Counted from the stretch's first letter, positions 44,266 through 55,589 are shown. The stretch is 64,000 nucleotides of DNA from Ceratotherium simum simum (GCF_000283155.1 NW_004454197.1:12564315-12628314); one strand, 5' to 3'. The notes: generated by a model from the letters alone, not told the origin. Numbers and translations are program-made.

Positions 44266-44513
44266 GAGCCAGCCCTGACGGCCTAGTGGTTAAAGTTCAG
44301 TGCTCACTGCCTTGGCAGCCTGGGGTTCGCTTCCGGGTCGTGGAACCACACCACCTGTCTGTCAGTTGCCATGCTGTAGCGGCAGCTCCCATAGAACTAC
44401 AACGACTTACAACCAGGACATACAACCATGCACTGGGGCTTTGGGGAAGAAAAAAGGAGGAAGATTGGCAACAGATGTTAGCTCAGGGCAAGTCTTTCCC
44501 TGCAAAAAAAAAG
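44266..44513 (+). mobile_element. ERE SINE, sense
   Basis: Head gagccagccctgacggcctagtggttaaag, B-box region 'ggggttcgcttcc' (degenerate), 'gccatgctgtagcggcagctccc', 'acaaccatgcactggggctttgggg', 'gaggaagattggcaacagatgttagctcaggg', A-rich tail. Target duplication: aaaaaatagttgtca (44251-44265) against aaaaaaagttgtca (44514-44527). Confidence 0.95.
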
Positions 44514-44527
44514 AAAAAAAGTTGTCA

Positions 44528-44869
44528 TATGAAGAAGCATAGCAACGTATACATAGCAAAAAAATGGAGGAAAAAAGTATTATAGAGTTTTGCTAGGTAG
44601 TTAATAAAAATATTATTTTGTTTTTCTAGATTTTTGATGTTGGTAGTATTTTTATCTTTTTATAAAGTTATAATTTTGCGTGATTTCTCTCATTCTAAAT
44701 AATATCCACTATTGAATCTAATTTTGTATTCATAATTTTGTATTCCCTTTTTAAATAAGAACTTCTGAATTTGTAAGCTTCAGACTACATAAAACCTGGA
44801 TATTCTGTTGCTTGTAGCCGGCTTTTAAACAAAAATAATAAAAGTCAATGAAATAATATTTTTTAAATG
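44528..44869. other. AT-rich DNA, no recognised feature
   Basis: No family recognised. Confidence 0.35.
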
Positions 44870-45130
44870 GTAAGGAAAATTATTACTCATCTTCAATCCT
44901 AGCAATATCCAGCAAAAATATCCTATAAAAATGAAAATGAAGTAAAGGCTTTTTCACAAAGAACTGAGAGCATTTGTCACCAGACCCACATTGAAAAGTA
45001 TACTGATATTATATATCAGTATATATTGAAAAGAGGGTGTTCTTCAAGAGTAAGGAAAACGATTCCAGATGGAAGCTAAGGGATACAGTAAGGAATGAAG
45101 GGCAATGAAAAGGATGTTTGAGTGTATAAA
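44870..45130 (+). pseudogene. L1/HAL1 ORF1 3' end relic, sense
   Basis: 'gcaatatccagcaaaaatatcctataaaaatgaaaatgaagtaaaggc', 'aactgagagcatttgtcaccagacc', 'gtgttcttcaagagtaaggaaaacgattccagatgg' is the sequence that in L1/HAL1 directly follows the ORF1 text seen at 42445-43257. A small near-palindrome (actgatattatatatcagt, 45003-45021) and a duplicated 'tatattgaaaag' lie inside it. Confidence 0.65.
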
Positions 45131-45133
45131 GAA

Positions 45134-45183
45134 ATCACCATCATCATCACCACCATCATCATCACCATCATCATTATCATTTT
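45134..45183 (+). repeat. (CAT)n/(ATC)n microsatellite
   Basis: About 16 trinucleotide units with a few CAC variants. Translated it gives Ile/Thr or Met/Val runs that are artefacts. Likely length-variable between individuals. Confidence 0.92.
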
Positions 45184-45329
45184 TTCATTACTATCACTGT
45201 CACTTAGTAAGTATATATTAATGTCTGTTAGCGCAAGTTCCCCTCCACCAACAGCCCTCACCCCTGTCCTGCCCTTATGCTCTCCTTTTCCAAAATCCTC
45301 TCAGCTGTTCTTGGTCTTCTATTTTACCA
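45184..45329. other. No recognised feature
   Basis: Short pyrimidine-rich stretch between the microsatellite and an antisense L1. Confidence 0.4.
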
Positions 45330-46226
45330 GATAAGCTTTAAAATCAGCATGTGATGCTTCTAAAAATTCATCTGGAATTTTTGTCATTGTATTGAATCTA
45401 TACATTAATTTACAGACAATTGTCATCTTCATAATGTTAACCTGTTCCATATATAAACATGATGTTCTCGGCATTTATTCAGTCTTCTTTAGCGTCCTTT
45501 ACCAGAGATTTATGTCTGCAAAAATGATTTGTACCTTCTTCATTAAGTAGATTTCTAAATAATCTATAATTTATGCTGCCATTGTGAAGAGTAGCTTAAT
45601 ATTTGAATATACTTTTGAATTTATTTTTGCTATTGTAGAAGAAAGCTGTTGCTTTATACAGTTGCTTTATATTCAAATATTTGGCATAGCTCCTTTATTA
45701 ATGCACACAATTGTATATTCTGTTGAGGTTTCTATCTAGATAATCATTTCATTTGGAAGTAATAAAAATTTTGTTTCTTCATTTTCAACACTAAGCACTT
45801 TTTTTTTAAACCATACCAGGTGTTGGCCTTTAGTAAATACATTTTCTGTATCTATTCAATGACCATGTAATTTTTTTCCTTTCGTACACAAATACAATGA
45901 ATTATATTGATAGATTCTTCTGATTTTAAATCATTCTTGAATTCCTTGAATAAACCCTATTCGGTCACAGTTTATCCATTTTTTTAAGTAAGCAGTTAAA
46001 TTTGATCTGTTAATATTTTATGTATAAATTTTATATCTATATTCCTATGTGAATGTCTTTTTTGTACTGCCCTTGTCTGGTTTTGGCTTCCAGGTAATAT
46101 GAGCTTTTATTAAAATGGGTAGGACAGATTTTAGTGAATTTTTTTCTGTAAAAATTTATATAAGAATTATTTATTCCTATAAAATTTGGTAAAACTCACT
46201 TATAAAGCAAGGTAAACATGGACTTT
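45330..46226 (-). mobile_element. Old L1 ORF2 (reverse transcriptase) region, antisense, segment 1
   Basis: Reversed ORF2 signatures: 'atctggaatttttgtcattgtattgaatctataca', 'tctgcaaaaatgatttgtacc', 'tctgtatctattcaatgaccatgtaatttttt', 'gaattccttgaataaaccctattcggtcac', 'cttgtctggttttggcttccaggtaatatgagc'. Frames broken. Interrupted by the ERE at 46243. Confidence 0.85.
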
Positions 46227-46242
46227 TGAAATGAAGAGTTTC

Positions 46243-46536
46243 TTTTTTTTTTTTTTTTTTCCCTGAGTTAACGTCCATGCTAATCCTCCTCTTTTTGCTG
46301 AGGAAGACCAGCTCTGAGCTAACATCTATTGCCAATCCTCCTCCTCCTTTCCCCGCACCCCCCAAAGCCCCAGTAGATAGTTGTATGTCATAGTTGCACA
46401 TCCTTCTAGTTGCTGTATGTGGGACGCTGCCTCAGCATGGCTGGAGAAGTGGTGCGTCGGTGCGCGCCAGGGATCCGAACCCAGGCCACCAGTAGCGGAG
46501 CGCGTGCACTCCACTGCTAAGCCATGGGGCCGGCCC
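46243..46536 (-). mobile_element. ERE SINE, antisense, with extended tail
   Basis: 18-20 T residues (reversed poly-A), then two tail units (ccctgagttaacgtccatgctaatcctcctc; gaggaagaccagctctgagctaacatctattgccaatcc), the 'ccccaaagccccagtagatagttg' block, 'ggatccgaaccc' (reversed B box) and the head 'gccatggggccggccc'. Target duplication tgaaatgaaga at 46227-46237 and 46537-46547. Long pure poly-A, intact head and CpG-rich head (gcgtcggtgcgcgcc) suggest a young copy. Confidence 0.97.
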
Positions 46537-46547
46537 TGAAATGAAGA

Positions 46548-46875
46548 ATGTTTTTGATCACCTCTTCAAATTTTTTGCCGGCTATTGGTATCTTTAACTT
46601 GTCTATTTCTTCTTGTGCTAATTTTGGCATTTTATATTTTTACCAATTTTTGTCCACTCTTTGAAATTTTTAATTTTCTTCATGTAGATCTCTATAAAAT
46701 TATTTTTAAAAACTCTCAATTATGTCATAGTATTATATTTATTTTTGTTATTTCTCTTTTTCCCTTTGATAAATCTTGCTAGAGGTCTATTTTTTTAGTA
46801 TTTGTAAAGAACCAGTGTTCTGTTAATCATTTGTATTGTGTTTTTTTCCCCTCCCCTTTTACTTTAGTAGTAAAT
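46548..46875 (-). mobile_element. Old L1 ORF2 region, antisense, segment 2
   Basis: Continues after the ERE: 'caaattttttgccggctattggtatctttaacttgtctatttcttcttgtgctaattttggc', 'cttgctagaggtctatttttt', 'aaagaaccagtgttctgttaatc' (reversed L1 ORF2). Confidence 0.8.
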
Positions 46876-46877
46876 CT

Positions 46878-46998
46878 TTCCATTTTACGTAAGGCACATA
46901 GATGAAAGACTATATTTCCCAGCCTTTTTGCAATTAGGTTTGGTCATATGATTAAGTTCTTGCCAACGAGATGTAAGAGGAAATGATGTGTCATAAAA
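46878..46998 (-). mobile_element. Possible MER-type DNA transposon scrap within L1
   Basis: 'gactatatttcccagcctttttgcaattaggtttggtcatatgattaagttcttgccaacgagatgtaagaggaaatgatgtg' is text of a common mammalian non-autonomous transposon; the L1 continues beyond. Ends unclear. Confidence 0.45.
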
Positions 46999-47039
46999 TT
47001 TGTATTCTCTCTATGTTGTGTATAAATTTATTAGTGTGA

Positions 47040-47475
47040 ACTTATTTATGATGTTATTCAAACTGTCTACTTGATATCTCAGTTTCCAAAATAGATGTAT
47101 GACATTCTCCAACTATAATAAACTATTGTTTATTTCTCCTTGTAATTCTTTTAGTTGTTGCTTTGTGTATTTTGAAATTATATTTTTAGGTGCCTACATA
47201 TGTATGATAATTATATTTTTTCTTTATTTTTTTACCAGTATAATAATATCTATCTTTTCCCCTTGTAGTATTTTGCACCTTAAATTCTGTTTTATTCAAT
47301 ATTAAAATTGCTACCCTGTTTTTTTGTATTTGTCTGCTATAGTTTTTGTTTCTTATTTTAAACTTTGATGAATTTCTTTTTAAAATATGTCTTTAACAAC
47401 ATATGGACAACATATGCAGAATTTTAAAAAGTTCAATACTAGTGTTTCTGTCTTGTAATTAGTGAGTTATCCCTA
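47040..47475 (-). mobile_element. Old L1 ORF2 region, antisense, segment 3
   Basis: 'ttctccaactataataaactattgtttatttctccttgtaattcttttagttgttgctttgtgtattttg' and 'attaaaattgctaccctg' follow on from segment 2 in L1 order (towards the ORF2 start). Confidence 0.7.
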
Positions 47476-48560
47476 TTTACATATTTAAATTTTTATTGCA
47501 GTTCAATATACACATGGAAAATGTGTATATCCAAATGTAGAGCTAAAAGAATTTTCACAAAAAGAAAGCATCTGTGTGCAGCCCCCAGTTCATTACCCGC
47601 ACTCCTGCAGTCCCCCCTGTTCTCCCTCTCAGTCACTACCCCCCAGGGGAAGCCACTATCCTAACTTTTAAGAACATTGATTAATTCGACCTGTTTTTGT
47701 ACTTTATGTAAATGTACCTGACATCTTTTGTTATATTATGCTTGTACGATCAATTTATATTGCTGTGTGAAGATGTTGATTGTTCATGTTTATTATGTGT
47801 GTTACTGTATAGAATTCTGTTGTGGAAGTATACAGTTATTTATCAACTTAGTTGTTCAGCATTTTGATGATTTCCTGATTTTTGCTATTACCATTTGGAC
47901 TGCTATGAACATTCTGGTGCGTGTCTTCTGGTGCACACATGTATAGGCACACATACGTTTCTCACGGGTATATACCTAGAATTGGAGTTGCTGGGTCATA
48001 ATGTATGCATATCTTCAACTTTAGTAGAGATTGCCAAGCGTTTCTTACCTGTTCCAACGTACACTCCCATCAGCAGGACGGGAGGGATCTGGTGGCTCCA
48101 CACTTTTACTAACACTTAGCATTTTCTGTTTTGATCATTTTACCTATTCTATTCTGGTGGGTAGCTGGTGAAATCATTGAAATTTTAATTTGTATTTCTC
48201 TGCTAACAAATGTAATTGAGCACCTTTTCCTATATTTCTTGCCATTTGTGTATCCTTTTTTTGGTGAAGTACCTCCTCAAGTCTTTTGCCCATTCTTCCA
48301 CTGAGTATTTGTCCTTTTTATTAATTTATAGAAACATGAAGGCCTAGAAATGAGGCCTGGGTCAAATGCATGTATTATCAACATCTTCTCTCATTCCATG
48401 AGTTGCATTTCCACTCCGTTAATTATATATTTTGATGCACAGTTCTTAATTTTAAGGAAGTACAGTTTATCAATTTTTTCTACTGTTTTGTGTTTTAAGA
48501 AATCTTTGTTTACTCCAAAGTCAGAATAATATTTTTCCACTGACATTTATTTTACTTATT
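47476..48560 (-). mobile_element. L1 3' UTR, antisense, separate copy
   Basis: Starts anew with reversed 3' UTR text: 'atttttattgcagttcaatatacaca', 'ccaggggaagccactatcc', 'atttggactgctatgaacattctggtgcg', 'cacgggtatatacctagaattggagttgctgggtcata', 'acactcccatcagcagg', 'ttttgcccattcttccac'. This is a second L1 next to, or inserted in, the previous one. Confidence 0.85.
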
Positions 48561-49055
48561 TTGTAATTATTTTATGTTTCAGTTTTTTTTCTGCCATAAT
48601 CTTTTACCTCTTACCTTACTCTACTTTTTGTTGTTGTTTGTTCTTTCTTTCCTTCCTTACATTCCATTGGACAAACTGATTTTTCTTCTGTTCTTTTCAA
48701 ATTTAAGCAGTCTATTTTCTTTTCTTCTGATATTTATCCCTAACCTCTCATGATCCATCCCTATGATTTTCTCCCCATCAATTTCTTGAGCTTATCAATA
48801 CCTATGTTTTCCTTGGAATAAGGTAATTACCTTAGCATACCCTTACTTACATCTGATCTCCTCCCAGTCTTTATCTTCAGCACCACCCCCACCATGTACT
48901 GGTATCATTTAGGATTTTAATTCTGAAAATATGTCTCTGTGTGTGTGCGTTTGTATCCAGAATTATTTTAAAAATCAAAAGAGAGGGAAATTGAAGAATG
49001 GAGAAAAGAGAGATTTAAAAAAAGTAATATCTTTCTCTCCATCTTTTGACAATTC
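48561..49055. other. T-rich DNA, probably L1-derived
   Basis: No clear landmark. A short (GT)n run is at 48940-48952. Position between two antisense L1 blocks suggests more L1. Confidence 0.35.
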
Positions 49056-50000
49056 CATATTTGGGTAATAGACATTTAGAGTTTTAAAGTTTAAAGATCC
49101 TAACTTCCAGTATCTTTCATTGGCTTCTTAAATTTTTCTTTTTGCTAGAGTATTACTTGTGAGTGTTTTGAAAGAGATTCTGCAGTTTTGCATGACTGAG
49201 AATATCTTTATTTTATCTTTGCATTTAAATGAGAGTTTAGCTGGATATAAAATGCTTGGTTTAAAGCCCTTTTCCTTTCGCACTCCATCTGATGGTTGCG
49301 TCCACTGTTTCTGTTGAGATATTAAAGATTATGATTCTTTTTCCTTTGCCAGTGATGTCCATTTTCTTTCTTGAAGCTCTTAGAATTTTTTCTTTTTCTG
49401 TGATGTTATTAAATTTCAATAAAATACACTTCAGTCATTTTTTCTCCCTAATATATCCTTTTTAGCATTCCTTGAGCTATTTCAGTCTGATATCTTTAAT
49501 CTTTATTTCTGAGAAATTTAATTTATTTCTCCAAATATTCCTTCTCTTTCATTTTTTTCCTCTTCTTCCAATACTCCAATTATATCGATGTTGACACTTT
49601 CACTTCTACCCTCCGAGCTTCTTAACATTTATCTTATTATTCTTTTTCTTCTTTCTGATGTTTTCAGAGTTTCTAAACTTGATCTTTCAAAACCTACTAA
49701 TTAATTTTTCTGCTGTTCATCTCCTCTATAGTGTTCCTTATTTACATACTTTCATACCCACTGACTCCGTTTTTATTCTTTTTCATAACTGCTTGTTCCT
49801 GCTTAATGTTTCCAATATTGTCTCTTATCTCTTTGGGTATATTTTTTTATGCTTATGTTAAATTATTGTATTTTTTCCTGCTCCATTAACTCTGATTCTT
49901 CTGTCGTCGTGTGTCTAGTTTTTCTACTTTTCATACTCAGGGCTCGTGCTCCTCAGCTATCTCGTTTCTTTTCCTTGTGAACTCAGGATCTTAGGACGGT
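49056..50000 (-). mobile_element. Old L1 5' half (ORF1 or inter-ORF), antisense
   Basis: 'gactgagaatatctttattttatctttgcatttaaatgagagtttagctggatataaaatgcttgg', 'tctgttgagatattaaag', 'tgaagctcttagaattttttctttttctgtgatgttattaaatttcaataaaatacacttcag' are the reversed L1/HAL1 ORF1-side text. Confidence 0.7.
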
Positions 50001-50785
50001 CAGCTGCCTTGGTTGGGGATAAGGACTGGAGGAGCAGCACACTCCTGGTTCCGCATGCGCCTCACTAAGAGGGCTGGAAGCGCAACGGTGGAGGCTCCTC
50101 TGGCTCTGTGATCTGGGTTCAAGCACTCCTTATCCGCACTCCTTCCTCTGCTCCCGGGCCATCAAACTTAGCGGCCCTCATGGACTGCTTGGTAACTTGG
50201 CCCTACTCTCAGTTCTAAGTATCAAGTGGCCCCTGAGCTCTAGGCATGTGAGTGTTGAGCATGGGGAAGGGGTGGAGGTAGTGTTAGAATGCGCTCAGGG
50301 GCAGGCCAGTCAACACCCACCTGTTGTTATTGGTCCCCTCCCCTCCAGAGCTGCCCTGATGATAACACACCGCCTCCAGCGGGCACTGGGCTGGCCCTGG
50401 TGTTCTTCGTTTCATCCAGGCCATCTAGGTGAGGCTAGGTCAAGTAGAGAGTTCCCCGTGAGCCTAAACCTAGTCTGTGATGTCTGAGCCTTTCAGCTCC
50501 AGGCTGCCATTTCCTACACGCACACATTGAGACCCAACCGCCTTCTGTGTCCACAAGCGTTTCTCATAATTTCAATTTAGACCCTAGGGATTCATCAATC
50601 TTCTCACTTCTCTGCCATAAGCCCTGTGATGGTCTACGAGGGACCTTTTGCTAGTTTATGAGTGACCGTGAGATAAGTCTCCATTTATTTAAGTCACCAT
50701 TATATCTCCCAGTATAGATTTAGTATTCATTTTATAGGTCACTCACAATTGAGTTCACTTTTTGTAAATCAACATCACAAAAAAT
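50001..50785. other. GC-richer unique DNA
   Basis: May include the 5' end of the preceding antisense L1 up to about 50100. No gene recognised; the open frame at 50197-50487 (96 codons) lacks any domain. Confidence 0.4.
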
Positions 50786-51003
50786 TACAACAACATCAAC
50801 CACTTACACTCACATTTACAATGTGCCAATCACTGTTTTAGGAGGCTCATGTGTATTAATTCACTTACTCCTCAGAACAACCCTATCAGTACATTTTTAT
50901 TTCTCTTTTACAAATGAAGAAACTAAGACACAGAGAGGTTAAGTTTAGGATCTAGACCATCAGGCCCCTGAGCCTATGCTCTTAATCATTACATTATAGG
51001 TGA
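50786..51003 (-). mobile_element. MIR SINE, antisense
   Basis: 'cactcacatttacaatgtgccaatcactgttttaggaggctcatgtgtattaattcacttactcctcagaacaaccctatcag', 'tttacaaatgaagaaactaagacacagagaggttaag', 'ccatcaggcccctgagcctatgctcttaatcattacattat': a near full-length reversed MIR. Confidence 0.9.
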
Positions 51004-52870
51004 CTCTAAATTTCTCTTTAAAAAGCCTGTCTCAATCCCAATACTGTTTCTCTCTCCAAAAGTTTTGCCTTCTTCCGCATCCTGAGTCATGCTGCTTTAG
51101 TAAGTGATATCCTGTTGCGACTATTACCCAAGTAGTTAGGTCTTTGGGTTTTGTGTAGGTAAGAATAGATTTTTCATGTAGATCCATCGTCAGAATCTTT
51201 ATTCATATGATGACAGTTGTTAATACAAATGAATTGGTGTATGTACTAAACTGTGATTCCAGGGCAGAAACCCACTTGCAAATTGAGAATTTCTAGATTA
51301 CTCCAGTCTCACTTCCCAGGCAGAGGAGCCAGGAAAGATTTTAATTCCTCCGGAGAAAATGAGGCGGAGTGTGAGACCCCCAACATTTGCTAGTGTTTTC
51401 TAAGAAGCTTCCTGCATCACCTGAGACGCCCAGATGGCAGACAGTCCTCTCCTCAAGGTTGAAGTCAAGAAACAAGGCATCTGGGTGGTTTGCATTTTTG
51501 CAGGTTTTCAAATTTGAAGCATGCTAACATTGGTGACCTTCTAAGAGATAGTGAGGGAAATACTGCCTACACCAGAGTTTCCTAATTCTCACACAGCCTA
51601 CAGATGGCCAAGTATGGATGAAATTGGACGCCCAGCCTGAGAAAGATGCTCTGTTCCCTGAGCTGCCTTTGAACTGGGCTCCTAGCAAACCATGCCTAGG
51701 TTTGTTTGGCCGGGAGCCCCTGAGCCAAAGGGGTTTTGTGCTGTTGGACATAGCTTTGGTCCATGGCTTCCCCAAAGTCATACTAGTGGATGCCCAGTTC
51801 CTTAGCTCCCATGGGGCACTGGAAAAAAATTGAAAGTGAAAGTTGCTTTTGAGTTTTGGTGCTTTCATTATTTCCAGATTAATTACTTCAATAATGAAAT
51901 TTGCATTTAGTACCTTAATGGACTTTATACTTTTTATCATGACCTGGCCATATTTGAGAAAATTTAGAAGCACAATATTATCCTTGGGTCAGCAACAGAA
52001 CTGTATACAGCCACACAGAGATAGGGAAAGAAATTAAGCCATACATACGCAAAGGCATAAATGTAATTTTTGTAATCAGGAAAAATATTGAAACAACAAC
52101 ATGTATATAAATATTTATGGTAAAGTTGGATCACATTTGTGTATGTGATCCTATGGCACTCCCCCAAATGCACATATATCTTTATTTTACCTTATTACTT
52201 CTGCTAACCATAGTCCAAAGTTGTACTGTTCTTTAAACTTTAATTGCAAAAGGTTTTGGACAAGTGGGCTGTACCACTGACCAGTTGACCTACAAACTGT
52301 ACCTTTCTTTCCCTGGAAACAGGTATCTACAGTAATTTGCTTATTGAAACTCAAGCTACGTGATAAGGGGAAAATACACATTACTGCTGTATGCCCTGCT
52401 GCCTGCTTACTATTTCCTCAGAGACATGTGCCATTTGAGGTTGGTTCCTGTCTTTTACTTGCTGTTCTGATTTTTAATTTTCAATCAATGTGTGGTGAGC
52501 ATCCTTATATATACAGCCTTATACATTTGTTCAATTATTTCCTTAAACTATGTTCCTTAAAATGGGATTAATAGGTCAAAGCTCATGTAAATTTTTAAAG
52601 CTATTGATACTTATGAGTAGAATGGTTGAAACAATTTAAATTGCTATCAATACAGCTGTGCTTATATTCATATTTGTTTTAATTACATTTTAATTATGTA
52701 ATCTTTAATAAATATCAAATTCTCCATAACATATGTGAATTATGAATAAGGAGACCACATAATTATGAGCCAAGTCTTTTGGCCTTTGTCAAACCTTTGG
52801 GAGTGAAAGAGGATGCTATTAGAATTGCACTAAGATAATGACACAAACCAGGACTTATCTGGGAAAAACT
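51004..52870. other. Mostly unique DNA
   Basis: No gene recognised. Frames at 51524-51973 (149 codons, minus) and 51618-51833 (plus) overlap each other; neither product is familiar. A GAAAGTGAAA motif (ISRE/PRDM1-like) occurs at 51832-51841. From about 52350 the AT-rich text may be diverged antisense L1. Confidence 0.4.
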
Positions 52871-52871
52871 C

Positions 52872-53525
52872 AGCATATGATCTTCCTATTAATAAAGCAT
52901 AATAATAACACAAATACCCATGCACCCACCTTGCAATTAAAGAACTAGAACATCACCCTGCAGCCTACCTGCGTGTTCCTTTTCTTTCCCTTCCCTCCCC
53001 TGAATTTTGTGTTTTTCATTGTAATGATTTAAAAAAATATTATTCAATGAAAAATATATATGTATTCCCTAGACTCTTTATTGTTTAGTTTTTCTTGTTT
53101 CTGTGCTTCAAGAAAATGGTATCATTCTGTTTGTCTCCTTCTGCAATTTGATTTTTCACACAATGTTACATTTCTAAGATTTATCCAAGTTGTCTATGTT
53201 GCTGTAGTTTATTCATTTTTATAGCTATATAATATTCCATCGTAAAAATTTATCATCAGTTGTTTATCCATTCTCCTGTTGATGGGTTTTGTGGTTCTTT
53301 TAAGGTCTTTTTTGCTATTACAAACCATGCTCTATAAATATTCTTTTCTGCATCTTTGAATGCACAGGTATCAGAATGTCCCTGCCTCTCTCTCCAGGGT
53401 AGAATTGTTGGATCACACCATAAACAAATCTTCAAATTTACCAGAGAATATAAAATTATTTTCAAAGATGTCACATCATATTTTTTCACATTCTCAACTT
53501 AACTTTAGCATTACCCTAGATTTTC
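52872..53525 (-). mobile_element. Old L1 3' UTR, antisense
   Basis: 'acccatgcacccaccttgcaattaaagaactagaacatcacc', 'agctatataatattccatcg', 'tcagttgtttatccattctcctgttgatggg', 'ggtagaattgttggatcac'. Confidence 0.85.
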
Positions 53526-54145
53526 CTCCCATCTTTCTTGAGGTATGATTGACAAATAAAAATTTTATACATTTAAGGTGTACATCTTGATGTTTTGATA
53601 TATGTATACATTGTAAGATAATTGCCACAATCAAGCTAATGAACATATCCATCATCTCATACAGTTACCATTTTCTTTTTTTTTTTAATGATGAGAACCT
53701 TAAGATTTATGCTCTTAGCAAATTTTAAGTATAGAATGCAGTATTGTTAGCTATAGTCACATTGCTATACCTTAGATCTCCAGAACTTATTCACCCTGCA
53801 TGACTGAAACTTTGTACCCTTGACCATCATCTCCCCACCTCCCCTGCTCTCCAGCCCAGGGCAACTGCCAATCTACTCTCTGCTTCTATGAGTTCAACTA
53901 TTTTAGATTCTACATTTAAGTGAGATGATGTGGTATTTGTCTTTCTGATCTGGCTTATTTCACTGAGCAGAGTGTCTTCCAGGTTCATCCATGTTGTCAC
54001 AAATGTGTTACCCGAGATTTTTATTGTTACCAGTCTCAAAAATGTAAAACAGTATCTTACTGTGGTCCTGAATTTCATTTTTCTGATTACTAATAAGCTT
54101 GAGTGTAAGACTGCACTGAGACTATAGATCAATTTGAGAAAAATT
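53526..54145 (-). mobile_element. L1 (MA/MB-like) 3' UTR, antisense, nested in older L1
   Basis: 'tttcttgaggtatgattgacaaataaaaattttatacatttaaggtgtacatcttgatgttttgatatatgtatacattgtaa', 'catccatcatctcatacagttacc', 'aactgccaatctactctctgcttctatgagttcaactattttagattctacatttaagtgag'. It starts abruptly after 53525 and is less diverged than its neighbours, so it is probably a younger insertion. Confidence 0.85.
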
Positions 54146-55541
54146 GATATCTTTAAGATTTTTTAGTTTTCCTATACATGATGACACACTTTTTGTTAGT
54201 TTAGGTCTTCTTTAATGCTGTTAACTAAAGTCTTCTCCATGTGAGTCTTGAGTAATCTTTGTTAGATTTATTAAATATAATATTTTTGATATAATATATC
54301 AAATATCATGATATATTTATATATAATATAGAAATAGTTTTATAATTATATTTATTATTGATAATATGTTTATATATTTTAATATATTTATAAATATATT
54401 TATTATTTTCCATATATATTTTATTATTTTCCATATATGTGTGCATACACACACACACTCACATGTTGTTGGTAATTTCTATTATTTTAAAATATATTTT
54501 CTGTTGTTACTGGTGTATAGAAATCCAATTGATTTAAAAATATTGACATGTATTCAGCCATATTATTATTTTTAACAAATAGTCTTTGAATTTTAGAAGC
54601 TTTCTACATAGACAAACATATCTTCTGAGAATATAGTTTTTTTCCTTCCTTCCCAATTCTTATTCTTTGTATTCCCCTTTTTAAAAAAAAGTCTGCAATA
54701 ATTAAACCTCCAGACAATAATGAATAGAAATAGTGATAGGGGACATCCTGTCTTGTCCCTCATTTTAAAGGGATTGCATGGCTCACCGTGATAATGATGT
54801 TTGCAGGTGTCTGTAGTAGATTCCTTTTATCAGGTAAAAGAAGCTCCGGTCCGTTCCTCGTTTATTAGAGGTTTTTGTCATAAATGGGTGATGAATTTTA
54901 TCCAATACCTTTCTGCATCTATTGAGATAATCGTATGTTTTTTCTATTTAAACTCATTAAAGTAGTACGTATGTTCCCTTTTTATTCGTAATATTATTAT
55001 TTTTGTCTTCTCTCTTTTTCCCTTATCTATTCTGTTATCTTATCTTATCTATTCTTATCCATTAGTTTTTTGAAAACAAATTTTAAGCTTGTTGACCTGT
55101 TGACTATTGAATCTTTGCTTTCTGGCTCATTCATTTCTCCTCTCATATTTATTATCTCCTTTCTTCTGTCTTTTTTAAGGTTTATTCTTTTCCAGACTTC
55201 TCAAATAGGTTCTTTAGCTCATTTTTTCCCCCAGTCCTTCCTTTCCAAGTATTTACATGTGTACATTTCCTTCTAATTATTACTTTACTTGTATTCCACA
55301 AAATCTGATATGAAACATTTTCAATATCATTCAGTTCTAGTTATTTTTAATTTTCACAGTAATTTTTCTTTGACCTATGAGTTACTTAGAAATGTGTTTT
55401 TAAATAGCCAAACATGTGGAAACTTAATCTGTTTTTGTTACTATCGTCTGATTCAGTTGCAATGTGGTAAGAAATGTGGTCTATATGTCACCCATTCTTT
55501 GAAATTCTTGAGAGTTACTTCATGGCCCAGATGTGGTCTTT
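54146..55541 (-). mobile_element. Old L1 ORF2 region, antisense
   Basis: 'ctggtgtatagaaatccaattgattt', 'gggacatcctgtcttgtccctcattttaaaggg', 'tttctgcatctattgagataatcgtatg', 'attgaatctttgctttctggc', 'attccacaaaatctgatatg', 'gacctatgagttacttagaaatgtg', 'caatgtggtaagaaatgtggtctatatg': reversed reverse-transcriptase to endonuclease order. Stops and indels throughout. Confidence 0.88.
54268..54470. repeat. AT-rich low-complexity tract with short (CA)n
   Basis: Nearly pure A/T for about 170 bases, including a tandem pair 'ttattattttccatatat' (54400 and 54422), ending in cacacacacacac. Probably expanded inside the L1 relic. Confidence 0.8.
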
Positions 55542-55562
55542 TTTTTTTTTTTTTTTTTTTTT
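55541..55562 (+). repeat. Poly-T run of about 22
   Basis: A pure T homopolymer inside the antisense L1 region; it may be expanded A-rich L1 sequence or the trace of a lost insertion tail. Confidence 0.9.
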
Positions 55563-55589
55563 GGTAAATATGCATGTATGCTTGAGAAC

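Noticed and set aside
45003..45021. Near-palindrome as an operator or origin
   Set aside because: AT-only palindromes of this size are common in AT-rich L1 DNA; nothing else supports a function.
45122..45334. Isoleucine/threonine-rich reading frame
   Set aside because: It is the translation of the CAT/ATC microsatellite.
51524..51973. 149-codon minus-strand frame as a processed pseudogene
   Set aside because: No protein family recognised, overlapping plus-strand frame, no poly-A tail or flanking duplication.
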